Of a DNA stretch of 64,000 bases, positions 9,079 to 18,023 are shown piece after piece (within the stretch, counting starts at the first letter, position 1; every line of letters begins with the position of its first letter). The DNA is taken from positions 186,001 to 250,000 of the forward strand of contig NZ_REFC01000011.1 of the NCBI RefSeq assembly GCF_003688405.1, in the 5' to 3' direction. Made by a program: the position numbers and the translations under genes. The notes under the pieces were generated by a model. It was not told the origin of the DNA, made no database searches, and saw nothing but the letters and a program-made list of their open reading frames with translations. This stretch comes from Ulvibacter antarcticus. GTDB lineage: Bacteria; Bacteroidota; Bacteroidia; Flavobacteriales; Flavobacteriaceae.

Positions 9079-10140
9079 ATGAGGTACGGTGTATTAATAT
9101 GTTTATTGCTTTCAATTGTTTTTACATCTTGTAAGAAGGACGATGAATATATTGCTACACCCATGCCTCTTTCTATTCCTCAACTTTTCGCTGAAAAACT
9201 TTCTCCCCCTATAATTCCTGGAGACAACCCTCAAACGCGGGAAGGTATTGCATTAGGCCGTAAATTATTCTACGACCCCATTTTATCGGGAGACGGAACT
9301 CAAGCATGTGCTAGCTGCCATAACCCTCAAAACGCATTCTCGGACGAAAGAAGATTTAGTATTGGTATAGACGGTCTGGAAGGAAATCGGAATTCTATGC
9401 CGCTTTTTAATATGGCGTGGAATTTTTCAGAAGATTTCTTTTGGGACGGAAGAGCAAAAGGTTTAGAAAATCAGGCGTTAGAGCCGGTTACTAATCCTAT
9501 AGAAATGCACAATACATGGGAACAGGCAACGGTAAGCCTTCAAGCTACAAGCGATTATCCTTTGCTTTTTTCAAATGCCTTCGGAACAGAAAACATTTCC
9601 AAAGAACTGGTAGTAAAAGCAATTTCCCAATTCACACGAACACTTATCTCCAGCAATTCGAAATTTGATAAACACCTTGCAGGAGAAGCCGAACTAACTA
9701 CTTCTGAAGCTAACGGTCTAGCTGTGTTTCTTGATGAATCCCGAGGTGATTGTTTTCACTGTCATGGCGATCCAAATACTCCCATTTGGACCGACAACAC
9801 CTTTCACAACAACGGTCTGGATGAAACCATAACAGATCGCGGACTAGGAGCCTTCACAGGTGACCCTAGAGATTTTGGACTTTTTAAATCTCCCTCTCTT
9901 CGGAATTTAGCATTCACAGCGCCTTATATGCATGATGGAAGGTTTCAGACCTTAGATGAAGTAATTAACCATTATAGCGAAGGTTTGGTGTATTCAGAAA
10001 CCATTGACCCACTAATGAAAACTATAAGCGAGGGTGGCGTGCATCTTTCCGAAAATGATAAGGCAGATTTAAAGGCATTTCTACTCAGTTTGTCTGATCC
10101 GAGTTTTATAAACAATCCCGACTTTCAGGATCCTAATTAA
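9079..10140 (+). CDS. Di-haem cytochrome c peroxidase/MauG family enzyme (MbnH-like)
   Basis: A 353-residue lipoprotein or signal-bearing protein (FTSC, Cys18) with two c-type haem sites, CASCH at 77-81 and CFHCH at 225-229, and the family motifs FFWDGRA and APYMHDGRFQTLDEVI. Members either reduce hydrogen peroxide or, in the MauG/MbnH branch, oxidise aromatic residues of a partner protein. Placement directly after an MbnP-like gene argues for the second role: making kynurenine in that protein. Sequence alone does not separate MbnH from an ordinary peroxidase. Haem attachment places it outside the cytoplasmic membrane. Confidence 0.85.
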   Translation: MRYGVLICLLLSIVFTSCKKDDEYIATPMPLSIPQLFAEKLSPPIIPGDNPQTREGIALGRKLFYDPILSGDGTQACASCHNPQNAFSDERRFSIGIDGLEGNRNSMPLFNMAWNFSEDFFWDGRAKGLENQALEPVTNPIEMHNTWEQATVSLQATSDYPLLFSNAFGTENISKELVVKAISQFTRTLISSNSKFDKHLAGEAELTTSEANGLAVFLDESRGDCFHCHGDPNTPIWTDNTFHNNGLDETITDRGLGAFTGDPRDFGLFKSPSLRNLAFTAPYMHDGRFQTLDEVINHYSEGLVYSETIDPLMKTISEGGVHLSENDKADLKAFLLSLSDPSFINNPDFQDPN

Positions 10141-10277
10141 AAGCATATTACCCCGATATTAATGCTTACAAACGCGTTAATTATCACAGCCAGTTCTGGC
10201 ATTTTCTCCATCAATAAAACCTATTCATACATTAGTTTAATTTCTTTTTACAGTATGGTTTAGAGTACTATTTACCG

Positions 10278-10285
10278 TATATTTG
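10278..10285 (+). promoter_or_regulatory. Probable promoter -7 box of the SUF operon
   Basis: TATATTTG, an exact match to the Bacteroidota TAnnTTTG -7 element, 28 bases before the first SUF gene. A TGG at 10256-10258 is the nearest candidate for a degenerate -33 element at a 19-base spacing. The rest of the 173-base gap shows no other structure I can support. Confidence 0.5.
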
Positions 10286-10313
10286 CATCCTATTTAGAAT
10301 TAATCTATATAAA

Positions 10314-10643
10314 ATGATAAAGGTAAGTGAAACTGCAAAATCGAGAATTGCACAACTTATGTCCGATGATGGATTTAATGTTGCGCAGGATTTTGTGCGT
10401 GTTGGCGTAAAAAGTGGTGGTTGCTCTGGTTTATCTTACGAGCTAAATTTCGATCACAACTTAGGAGAGAATGATAAATTATTTGAAGAATCTGGGGTAA
10501 AAATAGCTGTTGATAAAAAAAGCTTTTTATACCTGGTTGGAACCACTTTGGAATATAGTGGTGGATTGAATGGAAAAGGATTTGTTTTCAATAATCCAAA
10601 TGCCAATAGAACTTGTGGATGTGGTGAAAGTTTTTCACTATAA
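10314..10643 (+). CDS. A-type iron-sulfur carrier, first gene of the SUF operon
   Basis: A 109-residue HesB/IscA-type protein that accepts Fe-S clusters from the SUF scaffold and passes them to apo-enzymes. The three ligand cysteines are present: one in the GGCSGLSYEL motif and two in the C-terminal RTCGCGESF motif. Length is normal for the family. It sits 19 bases before sufB, which fits a SufA-like role. The ATG start gives the usual short N-terminal helix before the beta core. It is cytoplasmic. Confidence 0.9.
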   Translation: MIKVSETAKSRIAQLMSDDGFNVAQDFVRVGVKSGGCSGLSYELNFDHNLGENDKLFEESGVKIAVDKKSFLYLVGTTLEYSGGLNGKGFVFNNPNANRTCGCGESFSL

Positions 10644-10662
10644 AATTGTATACTGAAGACTG

Positions 10663-12111
10663 ATGAGCAAATACACTGAAGACGATTTAAAAAAAGAACT
10701 CGAAACCAAGGAATACGAGTATGGATTTTATACCGATATAGAATCTGATACTTTTCCTGTTGGTTTAAACGAGGATATTGTACGTGCGATTTCCGCAAAA
10801 AAGGAAGAACCCGAATGGATGACCAATTGGCGTTTGGAAGCATTTCGTCACTGGAAAGAAATGGTAGAACCTGAGTGGGCGAACGTGAGATACACAAAAC
10901 CAGATTTTCAAGCAATTTCGTATTATTCGGCACCAAATAAAAAACCAAAATACGACAGCCTCGACGAAGTAGATCCCGAATTGTTGGATACCTTCAAAAG
11001 ACTAGGGATATCACTTGACGAACAGAAAAAATTAGCTGGAGTTGCAGTGGATATCGTAATGGATTCTGTGTCTGTTGCTACAACCTTCAAAAAAACATTA
11101 GCGGAAAAAGGCATCATTTTTTGTTCTATTTCTGAAGCTATTAGAGAACATTCCGAACTGGTTAAAAAGTATATCGGTTCTGTAGTACCGCCGCGAGATA
11201 ATTTCTATGCTGCCTTAAACAGTGCAGTATTTAGTGATGGTTCGTTCTGTTATATTCCGAAAGGAGTTCGTTGTCCGATGGAACTTTCAACTTACTTTAG
11301 AATCAATCAGGCAGGAACCGGACAATTTGAACGTACGCTAGTTATTGCAGATGAAGGAAGTTATGTAAGTTATCTGGAAGGATGTACAGCACCTAGTCGT
11401 GATGAAAATCAGTTGCATGCTGCAGTTGTTGAATTAATTGCACTAGACGATGCCGAGATTAAATACTCTACAGTTCAGAACTGGTATCCGGGAGGAAAAG
11501 ATGGAAAAGGTGGCGTATTCAACTTTGTGACAAAAAGGGGGATTTGTGAGAAAAACGCAAAGATCTCCTGGACACAGGTTGAAACCGGAAGTGCCGTTAC
11601 CTGGAAATATCCAAGTTGTATTCTGAAAGGAGATAATTCGATTGGAGAGTTTTATTCGATTGCCGTAACTAACAATTATCAGCAGGCAGACACCGGAACT
11701 AAAATGATTCATTTGGGTAAAAACACCCGAAGCACAATAATCTCTAAAGGGATATCGGCCGGGAAATCTCAAAACAGTTACCGTGGATTGGTGAAAATTA
11801 GTCCAAATGCAGATAACGCACGTAATTTCTCCCAATGTGATTCGCTGTTAATGGGGAATAGTTGTGGTGCACATACCTTCCCTTATATCGAAGCCAAAAA
11901 CAAAACAGCGCAAGTTGAGCATGAAGCTACCACAAGTAAAATTGGAGAAGACCAAATCTTCTATTGCAATCAGCGTGGTATCGATACTGAAAAGGCAATC
12001 GCTTTAATTGTTAATGGTTTTAGTAAAGAAGTATTGAATAAGCTACCTATGGAGTTTGCTGTAGAAGCACAAAAATTATTGGAGATCAGTCTGGAAGGAT
12101 CGGTAGGATAA
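10663..12111 (+). CDS. sufB: Fe-S cluster scaffold subunit SufB
   Basis: A 482-residue scaffold component of the cytoplasmic SufBCD complex, on which Fe-S clusters are built. Family features include the N-terminal region with [14 protein letters not shown]-like residues, the beta-helix core ([12 protein letters not shown]), and the C-terminal [10 protein letters not shown] and [15 protein letters not shown] segments. Length matches SufB rather than SufD. In most SUF operons sufC follows at once; here two lipoprotein genes intervene before sufC. No frameshift or odd composition is visible. Confidence 0.96.
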   Translation: MSKYTEDDLKKELETKEYEYGFYTDIESDTFPVGLNEDIVRAISAKKEEPEWMTNWRLEAFRHWKEMVEPEWANVRYTKPDFQAISYYSAPNKKPKYDSLDEVDPELLDTFKRLGISLDEQKKLAGVAVDIVMDSVSVATTFKKTLAEKGIIFCSISEAIREHSELVKKYIGSVVPPRDNFYAALNSAVFSDGSFCYIPKGVRCPMELSTYFRINQAGTGQFERTLVIADEGSYVSYLEGCTAPSRDENQLHAAVVELIALDDAEIKYSTVQNWYPGGKDGKGGVFNFVTKRGICEKNAKISWTQVETGSAVTWKYPSCILKGDNSIGEFYSIAVTNNYQQADTGTKMIHLGKNTRSTIISKGISAGKSQNSYRGLVKISPNADNARNFSQCDSLLMGNSCGAHTFPYIEAKNKTAQVEHEATTSKIGEDQIFYCNQRGIDTEKAIALIVNGFSKEVLNKLPMEFAVEAQKLLEISLEGSVG

Positions 12112-12125
12112 TTAAAAATGATTAT

Positions 12126-12992
12126 ATGAAAAAAGTACTCTTAATTCTAGTTGCGATTTCATTTATCGCTTGTAACGACTCTAAAAAGGAAGACAAAACT
12201 TCCGAAGGGGTTCAAGAAACGAAGGTTGAAGTAGAACTTTATACTTTTGATGGAGGTTCAGTGGAAGCACATAACCTAAATCTTTTTGCTCAAGGTGAAA
12301 CTTATAAAGGTGAGTCTAAAAAACTAGCTGATGCATTTTATGTGGTTAAGCACCCAAAAGGAATTCTTTTATGGGACAGTGGTTTACCGGAAGGATTAGT
12401 AGGAAATGATCCTTTTACTACGCCAGATGGTGCTTTTACTATTAGCAGGAAAGATTCGATTGTAAATCAGTTGTCACAAATAGGTTTAACGCCTTCAGAT
12501 GTTGACTTTATTGCTTTTTCACATATTCACTTTGATCATACGGGTACCGCGAATAATTTTTCCGATGCCACCTGGTTGGTTCAAACACCAGAATATGACT
12601 TCGCAATGAGTGAAGATATTAAAGGAAATGGCTTTTACGATCCTGCAAGTTTTTCAGAATTAAAAAAAGTAGAAAAACTAAATGGTGATAAAGATGTATT
12701 TGGCGATGGTACAGTTGTAATCAAATCAATGCCAGGACATACTCCAGGGCATCAGGTTCTATATTTAGAGCTTGCTAATGCAGGACCGGTATTATTATCG
12801 GGAGACATGTATCACTTTCAAGAAAACCGAGATAGGGCGATCGTACCACAATTTAATTACGACATCTCACAATCTGAAAAAGCTATTTTAGATTTTGAAG
12901 CTTTCGCAAAAGAGAAAAATGCAACAGTTTATATACAACATGAAATTGTAGATTTTAATAAAATGCCTAAAATTCCAAATTCTTTAAACTAA
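12126..12992 (+). CDS. Metallo-beta-lactamase-fold lipoprotein inside the SUF operon
   Basis: A 288-residue lipoprotein (lipobox FIAC, Cys16) with an MBL hydrolase domain. The metal motif HIHFDH (HxHxDH) is present, followed by the later PGHTPGHQ histidine, a SGDMYH aspartate and a final EHxIVDFN-like His. The pattern resembles the lactonase-like branch (AHL lactonases), but the substrate cannot be set from this. It sits 14 bases after sufB and overlaps the next gene by one base (TAATG), so it is co-transcribed with SUF genes although it should face the periplasm. No link to Fe-S assembly is apparent. Confidence 0.82.
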   Translation: MKKVLLILVAISFIACNDSKKEDKTSEGVQETKVEVELYTFDGGSVEAHNLNLFAQGETYKGESKKLADAFYVVKHPKGILLWDSGLPEGLVGNDPFTTPDGAFTISRKDSIVNQLSQIGLTPSDVDFIAFSHIHFDHTGTANNFSDATWLVQTPEYDFAMSEDIKGNGFYDPASFSELKKVEKLNGDKDVFGDGTVVIKSMPGHTPGHQVLYLELANAGPVLLSGDMYHFQENRDRAIVPQFNYDISQSEKAILDFEAFAKEKNATVYIQHEIVDFNKMPKIPNSLN

Positions 12993-13393
12993 TGAAAAAG
13001 ATCATTTTGCTTGTAGCAGTATCAATTGCTACATTTTCGTGTAAAAACGCTGAAGAAAAAAATAATGAAGTCGAAGCTACAGTAACTGAAGCGACCGCAG
13101 ACCAACAAATGTATCGTGGTGAATTTCTTTATATGGCGGATGCAGCTGTTTTAAAAGGTGACAATTTTATTTATGGAGTTACGCTCGATGACATGTCACA
13201 AGAATTAGCAAATAGAGTAAAGGCGGTAAAAAAAGATGATTTCGATATGGTCCCGGTGATCGTGAACGGAATTGTTAAAAACAAAGAAGCGGGCGTTGAA
13301 GGCTGGGATGAGGTTATTACTATTACCGAAATCCTTCACATAAGCGACAAGCCTTCCGAAGCAGATATAAAAATTGAAGAAAAGAAATCATAA
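12992..13393 (+). CDS. Small lipoprotein of unknown function between sufB and sufC
   Basis: A 133-residue protein with a type II signal peptide (ATFSC, Cys17) and an acidic linker rich in Glu and Thr. The remaining ~95 residues form a compact domain with a [12 protein letters not shown] segment and a [22 protein letters not shown] stretch. Its start overlaps the stop of the MBL lipoprotein gene by one base, and sufC begins 2 bases after it, so it is translated within the SUF operon. I do not recognise the family. It may be a partner of the MBL lipoprotein, judged only by the coupling. Confidence 0.75.
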   Translation: MKKIILLVAVSIATFSCKNAEEKNNEVEATVTEATADQQMYRGEFLYMADAAVLKGDNFIYGVTLDDMSQELANRVKAVKKDDFDMVPVIVNGIVKNKEAGVEGWDEVITITEILHISDKPSEADIKIEEKKS

Positions 13394-13395
13394 GG

Positions 13396-14145
13396 ATGTT
13401 AGAGATTAAAAATTTGCACGCAAGTGTAGAAGACAAAGATATTTTAAAAGGAGTCACACTTAATGTTAAAGCTGGTGAAGTGCATGCTATCATGGGACCT
13501 AACGGTTCCGGAAAAAGCACACTCGCCTCTGTGATTACGGGTAAGGAAGAATTTGAAGTAACTCAAGGTTCTATCACTTTTCAAGGAAAAGATATTTCAG
13601 AAATGGATCCGGAAGAGAGAGCCCATCAAGGAATTTTTCTTTCATTTCAGTATCCTATAGAGATTCCGGGAGTTAGTGTTACTAATTTCATTAAAACGGC
13701 GATTAACGAAAACCGAAAAGCAAAAGGACAGGAAGATATGCCTGCTTCAGAAATGCTTAAAATGATCAAGGAAAAAGCAGATTTACTGGATATAGACCGT
13801 AAATTCTTATCCCGATCATTGAATGAAGGTTTTTCAGGAGGGGAGAAAAAGAGAAACGAAATCTTCCAAATGGCTATGTTAGAACCAAAATTGGCGATAC
13901 TCGATGAGACCGATTCCGGACTTGATATCGATGCCTTAAAAGTGGTTGCGAATGGTGTGAATAAATTAAAGAGCGCTGATAACGCTGTTGTTTTAATTAC
14001 GCACTACCAACGATTGCTGGATTATATTGTTCCTGACTTTGTACATGTACTTATGGATGGACGTATTGTGAAGTCGGGGACTAAAGAACTAGCCTACGAA
14101 TTGGAAGAAAAAGGATACGACTGGATCAAAGAAGAGTTGGTTTAA
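13396..14145 (+). CDS. sufC: SUF system ATPase SufC
   Basis: A 249-residue ABC-type ATPase that drives the SufBCD scaffold in the cytoplasm. Walker A is GPNGSGKST near residue 35, the signature is the SufC-style [10 protein letters not shown], and Walker B reads [15 protein letters not shown]; a switch His lies in [10 protein letters not shown]. Length is typical. It follows the small lipoprotein gene by 2 bases and precedes sufD by 76 bases, a gap that holds a short perfect hairpin. The ATG start directly precedes the first beta strand. Confidence 0.96.
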   Translation: MLEIKNLHASVEDKDILKGVTLNVKAGEVHAIMGPNGSGKSTLASVITGKEEFEVTQGSITFQGKDISEMDPEERAHQGIFLSFQYPIEIPGVSVTNFIKTAINENRKAKGQEDMPASEMLKMIKEKADLLDIDRKFLSRSLNEGFSGGEKKRNEIFQMAMLEPKLAILDETDSGLDIDALKVVANGVNKLKSADNAVVLITHYQRLLDYIVPDFVHVLMDGRIVKSGTKELAYELEEKGYDWIKEELV

Positions 14146-14158
14146 ATTCCTTTTAAAT

Positions 14159-14174
14159 GTTTCCTGCGGGAAAC
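14159..14174 (+). repeat. Perfect stem-loop between sufC and sufD
   Basis: A 6-bp perfect stem (GTTTCC/GGAAAC) with a TGCG tetraloop. A related but weaker inverted repeat (TTCC...CGGGAA) follows at about 14204-14221, ending at the sufD start. No T-run follows closely, so a strong terminator is unlikely. It could be an RNA-processing or partial attenuation site inside the operon, or a small repeat unit. Confidence 0.4.
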
Positions 14175-14221
14175 GTAGAATTTTTATTATTGAATTAAAA
14201 TGATTCCTGTTTTCACGGGAA

Positions 14222-15541
14222 ATGGATATGAGTTTAAAAGAAAAATTACTTTCCTCTTATATAGCTTTCGAAGATCATCTCGAAGATGACTCGCCTTTGC
14301 ACGATTTAAGAAACAAGGCGATAAAAACCTTCGAAACCAATGGTTTTCCTACTAAAAAGGAGGAAGCATGGAAATATACTTCACTAAATTCCTTATTAAA
14401 AAAGGACTACAGCATTTTTCCTAAACAGGATCAAGCAGTAGAATTTAAAGACGTTAGGAAGTATTTCTTACACGATATTGACACCTATAAAATCGTTTTT
14501 GTCGATGGAGTTTACAGCTCTTTTCTTTCTGAAACTACGCACGATAAATTGGATGTCTGTTTAATGTCTTCGGCCTTAAATAAGCCTAAGTACAAACCAG
14601 TTATTGAAGCATTTTTCAATAAAGTAGCTAAAGAAGATAGTCTAACCTCTTTAAACACGGCTTTTGCCAAAGAGGGTGCATATATCCACATTCCGAAGCA
14701 TAAAGAAGTAGAAAAACCTATCGAGATCATTAATTTTTCTACAGGTAATGAAGCTGCAATATTGCTACAACCCAGAAACTTAATTGTAGTGGGCGAAAAT
14801 GCACATGTGCAGATTATTGAAAGACATCAAAGTCTCTCTAATAATGCAGTGCTCACCAATTCGGTTACAGAAATATTCGCTGAAAAAAGGGCGTATGTAG
14901 ATTACTATAAAATTCAGAATGACGGGCCAACTGCTTCATTAATTGATAATACATACATTTCGCAGGAACGAAATAGTAACTGTAATGTACACACCTTTTC
15001 GTTTGGAGGACAACTTATACGAAACAATCTAAATTTCTATCAAAAAGGTGAAGGATGTGATTCTACTTTAAAGGGAATAACCATACTTGAAGACAAGCAA
15101 CACGTTGACCATAATACGTTGGTGCATCATATCGCTCCTAACTGTGAAAGTCATCAGGATTATAAAGGTTTGTTTGGAGATGCCTCGACCGGCGTTTTTA
15201 ACGGAAAGATTATTGTAGAGAAGGATGCTCAGAAAACTGACGCCTTTCAGCAAAATAACAACATCCTTATTGATGAAAAAGCAACTATTAATGCTAAACC
15301 TCAATTAGAGATTTTTGCGGACGATGTAAAATGTTCTCACGGATGTACTATTGGACAGTTTGATGAAGACGCTTTGTTTTATCTACGTTCACGAGGTATT
15401 GCGAAGAAAGAGGCCAGAGCCCTGCTCATGTATGCTTTTGCGAACACAGTATTAGAAAGTGTAAAAATACCTGAATTAAAAGGGCGAATCAACAAACTGA
15501 TCGCGAAAAAAATTGGAGTTAACTTAGGCTTCAACGTTTAA
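14222..15541 (+). CDS. sufD: Fe-S cluster assembly protein SufD
   Basis: A 439-residue partner of SufB and SufC in the cytoplasmic scaffold complex. The N-terminal KKEEAWKYT segment and the C-terminal run DVKCSHGCTIGQFDEDALFYLRSRG (conserved Cys and His at the SufB-SufD interface) identify it. Length fits SufD. A second ATG six bases inside would give a start two residues later; the first is used here. sufS follows after 24 bases. Confidence 0.95.
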   Translation: MDMSLKEKLLSSYIAFEDHLEDDSPLHDLRNKAIKTFETNGFPTKKEEAWKYTSLNSLLKKDYSIFPKQDQAVEFKDVRKYFLHDIDTYKIVFVDGVYSSFLSETTHDKLDVCLMSSALNKPKYKPVIEAFFNKVAKEDSLTSLNTAFAKEGAYIHIPKHKEVEKPIEIINFSTGNEAAILLQPRNLIVVGENAHVQIIERHQSLSNNAVLTNSVTEIFAEKRAYVDYYKIQNDGPTASLIDNTYISQERNSNCNVHTFSFGGQLIRNNLNFYQKGEGCDSTLKGITILEDKQHVDHNTLVHHIAPNCESHQDYKGLFGDASTGVFNGKIIVEKDAQKTDAFQQNNNILIDEKATINAKPQLEIFADDVKCSHGCTIGQFDEDALFYLRSRGIAKKEARALLMYAFANTVLESVKIPELKGRINKLIAKKIGVNLGFNV

Positions 15542-15565
15542 GAATAACTTTTCAAAATCTCACAT

Positions 15566-16783
15566 ATGCCATTCGATATTGAAAAAATACGAGCCGATTT
15601 CCCTATTCTAAAACGAAAGGTGAACGGATATCCGTTGGTGTATTTAGATAATGCCGCTACTTCACAGAAGCCGCAGATTGTGATCGATAGTATTGTAAAT
15701 TATTACTCTAATTACAACGCCAACATTCACAGAGGTGTTCACAGTCTATCACAGGAAGCAACCGATGCGTATGAAATTGCACGCCAAAAACTTCAGAAGC
15801 ATTTCAATATAAAAAACGCATACGAAGTTATCTTTACATCGGGTACCACTCATGGGATTAATCTTGTGGCCAGTGGTTTTTCAGAAATTCTGAAAAAAGG
15901 CGATGAGATTATTGTTTCCGCTTTAGAGCATCATTCAAACATCGTTCCCTGGCAAATGCTTTGTGAACGTACCGGTGCTATTCTGAAGGTGATACCAATG
16001 AATGACGATGGAGCACTTATCATTTCGGCATACGAAAAGCTGCTTTCAGAAAAGACCAAACTGGTGTTTGTAAATCATGTTTCAAACGCTTTAGGTACGG
16101 TGAATCCTATAAAAGAGATTATTCGTTTAGCACATGACGTTGGCGCTGCGGTGCTTATAGATGGGGCTCAAGCTTGTTCGCACATTAAGCCGGATCTCCA
16201 GGCCTTGGATGTAGATTTTTATGTCACATCAGCTCATAAAATGTGTGGTCCAACGGGAATTGGTATGTTGTTTATGAAGGAAGAATGGGGTGAAAAACTG
16301 CCGCCATATCAAGGTGGAGGAGAAATGATAAAGGAAGTTACTTTCGAAAAAACCACCTATGCCGGACTGCCACATAAATTTGAAGCCGGTACGCCAAATA
16401 TTTCAGGCGGGATTGCATTTGGCACAGCGATTGACTATCTTAACAGTATAAATTTCCGTGAAATTGAGGCCTATGAAACCAAAATTTTAGAGTACGCTAC
16501 CAAAAAATTATTGGAGATTGAAGGCTTAAAGATCTATGGGACGGCTCCTGGTAAAACTTCGGTCGTTTCTTTTAATATTGAAGATATTCATCCCTACGAT
16601 ATTGGAACCATCGTTGACAAATTAGGAATTGCTGTAAGAACTGGTCATCATTGCGCACAACCAATCATGGAATACTATAAAATTCCCGGAACCGTGAGAG
16701 CATCTTTTGCATTTTATAATACAAAAACAGAAGTTGATGCACTGGTTGAAGCGGTAAAAAAAGCAAAATTAATGCTCACTTAA
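15566..16783 (+). CDS. sufS: Cysteine desulfurase SufS
   Basis: A 405-residue PLP enzyme that takes sulfur from cysteine and holds it as a persulfide for Fe-S assembly. The PLP lysine lies in SAHKMCGPTG; the catalytic Cys is in GHHCAQP, followed by the RASFAFYNT motif typical of the SufS (group II) class. The N-terminus (IRADFPIL, then YLDNAATSQKP) is also standard. Its sulfur acceptor SufE is two genes downstream. Cytoplasmic. Confidence 0.96.
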   Translation: MPFDIEKIRADFPILKRKVNGYPLVYLDNAATSQKPQIVIDSIVNYYSNYNANIHRGVHSLSQEATDAYEIARQKLQKHFNIKNAYEVIFTSGTTHGINLVASGFSEILKKGDEIIVSALEHHSNIVPWQMLCERTGAILKVIPMNDDGALIISAYEKLLSEKTKLVFVNHVSNALGTVNPIKEIIRLAHDVGAAVLIDGAQACSHIKPDLQALDVDFYVTSAHKMCGPTGIGMLFMKEEWGEKLPPYQGGGEMIKEVTFEKTTYAGLPHKFEAGTPNISGGIAFGTAIDYLNSINFREIEAYETKILEYATKKLLEIEGLKIYGTAPGKTSVVSFNIEDIHPYDIGTIVDKLGIAVRTGHHCAQPIMEYYKIPGTVRASFAFYNTKTEVDALVEAVKKAKLMLT

Positions 16784-16793
16784 ATATATAAAT

Positions 16794-17234
16794 ATGAAAG
16801 TACTTACCATCTTTAGTTTCCTTATTTCTACCCTTTTATTCGTTTCTTGTGATGAGACGAAAAAAGTAATTGACGTTGCAGGGAGTGTGCAGCTCTCAGG
16901 AACCTACGACATCGCTACTGTTAATGGTAGTGCAGTTAATGCTAATGGAATGAGTTTAACAATGGCTGCTTTAGATAAGTCTATTCGTGGGACAACGGGT
17001 TGTAATTCTTTCTTCGGAAACTATACACTTGATCTATATGCGATTCAATTTGGAGATTTGGCTGTTTCAGAAAAAATGTGCGACAAGGTTGTTATGAGTA
17101 CAGAACGAGCTTTATTAGATGCACTTAAAGAAACCGGTTCATATACGATGCAAGAAGGTGAATTGACATTGTATTCAAAAGCTGATCGTGGGGTACTGCT
17201 AGTTGCTAAGAAACAAAAAACATCAGGGAATTAA
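16794..17234 (+). CDS. META-domain lipoprotein (HslJ-like)
   Basis: A 146-residue lipoprotein (lipobox LFVSC, Cys19) with a META/HslJ domain. The marks are the TTGCNSFFGNY motif and the later LAVSEKMCDKVVM segment, which supply the paired cysteines typical of the domain. It is placed 10 bases after sufS and 2 bases before sufE, so it belongs to the SUF transcript although it is exported. Family members relate loosely to heat-shock or stress roles; the exact function is unknown. Confidence 0.85.
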   Translation: MKVLTIFSFLISTLLFVSCDETKKVIDVAGSVQLSGTYDIATVNGSAVNANGMSLTMAALDKSIRGTTGCNSFFGNYTLDLYAIQFGDLAVSEKMCDKVVMSTERALLDALKETGSYTMQEGELTLYSKADRGVLLVAKKQKTSGN

Positions 17235-17236
17235 CA

Positions 17237-17665
17237 ATGACGATATCGCAAATACAAGAGGAGTTAATTGATGAATTTTCCATGTTCGATGATTGGATGC
17301 AGCGTTATGAATATATGATCGATCTTGGCAAATCGTTACCAATCATAGATGAAAATTTAAAAACAGAAGGTCGATTAATAAAAGGCTGTCAGTCTAAAGT
17401 ATGGCTTAACGCTGAATTAAAGGACGATAAAATAGTATTTACTGCCGATAGTGACGCGATCATTACCAAAGGGATCATTGCGATTCTTATTAGAACATTT
17501 TCAAATCAAAAACCGGAAGATATCCTAAATGCCAATACCAAGTTTATTGACGAAATTGGATTAAAGGAACATCTTTCACCAACTCGTGCAAACGGATTGG
17601 TTTCAATGATAAAACAGCTTAAATTATATGCTGTTGCTTATCAGGCACAATTAAATAATTCATAA
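17237..17665 (+). CDS. sufE: Sulfur acceptor protein SufE
   Basis: A 142-residue protein that accepts the persulfide sulfur from SufS and passes it to SufBCD. The catalytic Cys lies in LIKGCQSKVW, preceded by the expected MFDDWMQRYEYMIDLG helix. Length is normal. It overlaps neither neighbour: META gene 2 bases before, sufT 1 base after. Cytoplasmic. Confidence 0.94.
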   Translation: MTISQIQEELIDEFSMFDDWMQRYEYMIDLGKSLPIIDENLKTEGRLIKGCQSKVWLNAELKDDKIVFTADSDAIITKGIIAILIRTFSNQKPEDILNANTKFIDEIGLKEHLSPTRANGLVSMIKQLKLYAVAYQAQLNNS

Positions 17666-17666
17666 A

Positions 17667-17993
17667 ATGACAACGACAGAAATAGACACTACCGAATTAG
17701 GAGAAAAGATCGTAAAGGTTTTAAAAACCATTTTTGATCCGGAAATCCCTGTTGATATTTACGAACTTGGCCTTATTTACGACGTATTTGTAAATGAAGA
17801 CTACGAAGTCAAAATTTTAATGACCCTTACCACTCCCAATTGCCCGGTCGCTGAAACTTTACCTGTAGAAGTAGAAGACAAAGTAAAAACAATCAAGTTT
17901 GTAAAAGACGCAGAGGTTGAAATCACTTTCGACCCACCATGGACGCAGGACCTAATGAGTGAAGAAGCAAAGTTGGAACTGGGAATGCTGTAA
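17667..17993 (+). CDS. sufT: SUF-associated protein SufT (DUF59)
   Basis: A 108-residue MIP18/DUF59 protein thought to help with late Fe-S cluster maturation or transfer. Motifs are FDPEIPVDIYELGLIYDV and TTPNCPVAETLP, which holds the conserved Cys, followed by a DPPWTQDLMSEEA end typical of the family. It is the last recognised Fe-S gene of the operon; DUF2480 follows. Confidence 0.92.
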   Translation: MTTTEIDTTELGEKIVKVLKTIFDPEIPVDIYELGLIYDVFVNEDYEVKILMTLTTPNCPVAETLPVEVEDKVKTIKFVKDAEVEITFDPPWTQDLMSEEAKLELGML

Positions 17994-18023
17994 TGTTGCT
18001 GAAAGCTGTGAGCTAAAAATAAT

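Noticed and set aside
10454-10948. Open frame of 164 codons on the minus strand over the A-type carrier gene and sufB
   Set aside because: Fully antisense to two certain genes, with no family similarity; typical shadow frame. Similar antisense frames elsewhere were left out for the same reason.
12126-12992. Calling the MBL lipoprotein an AHL lactonase (quorum quenching)
   Set aside because: The HxHxDH motif is shared by many MBL hydrolases and no signalling genes are nearby; substrate is left open.
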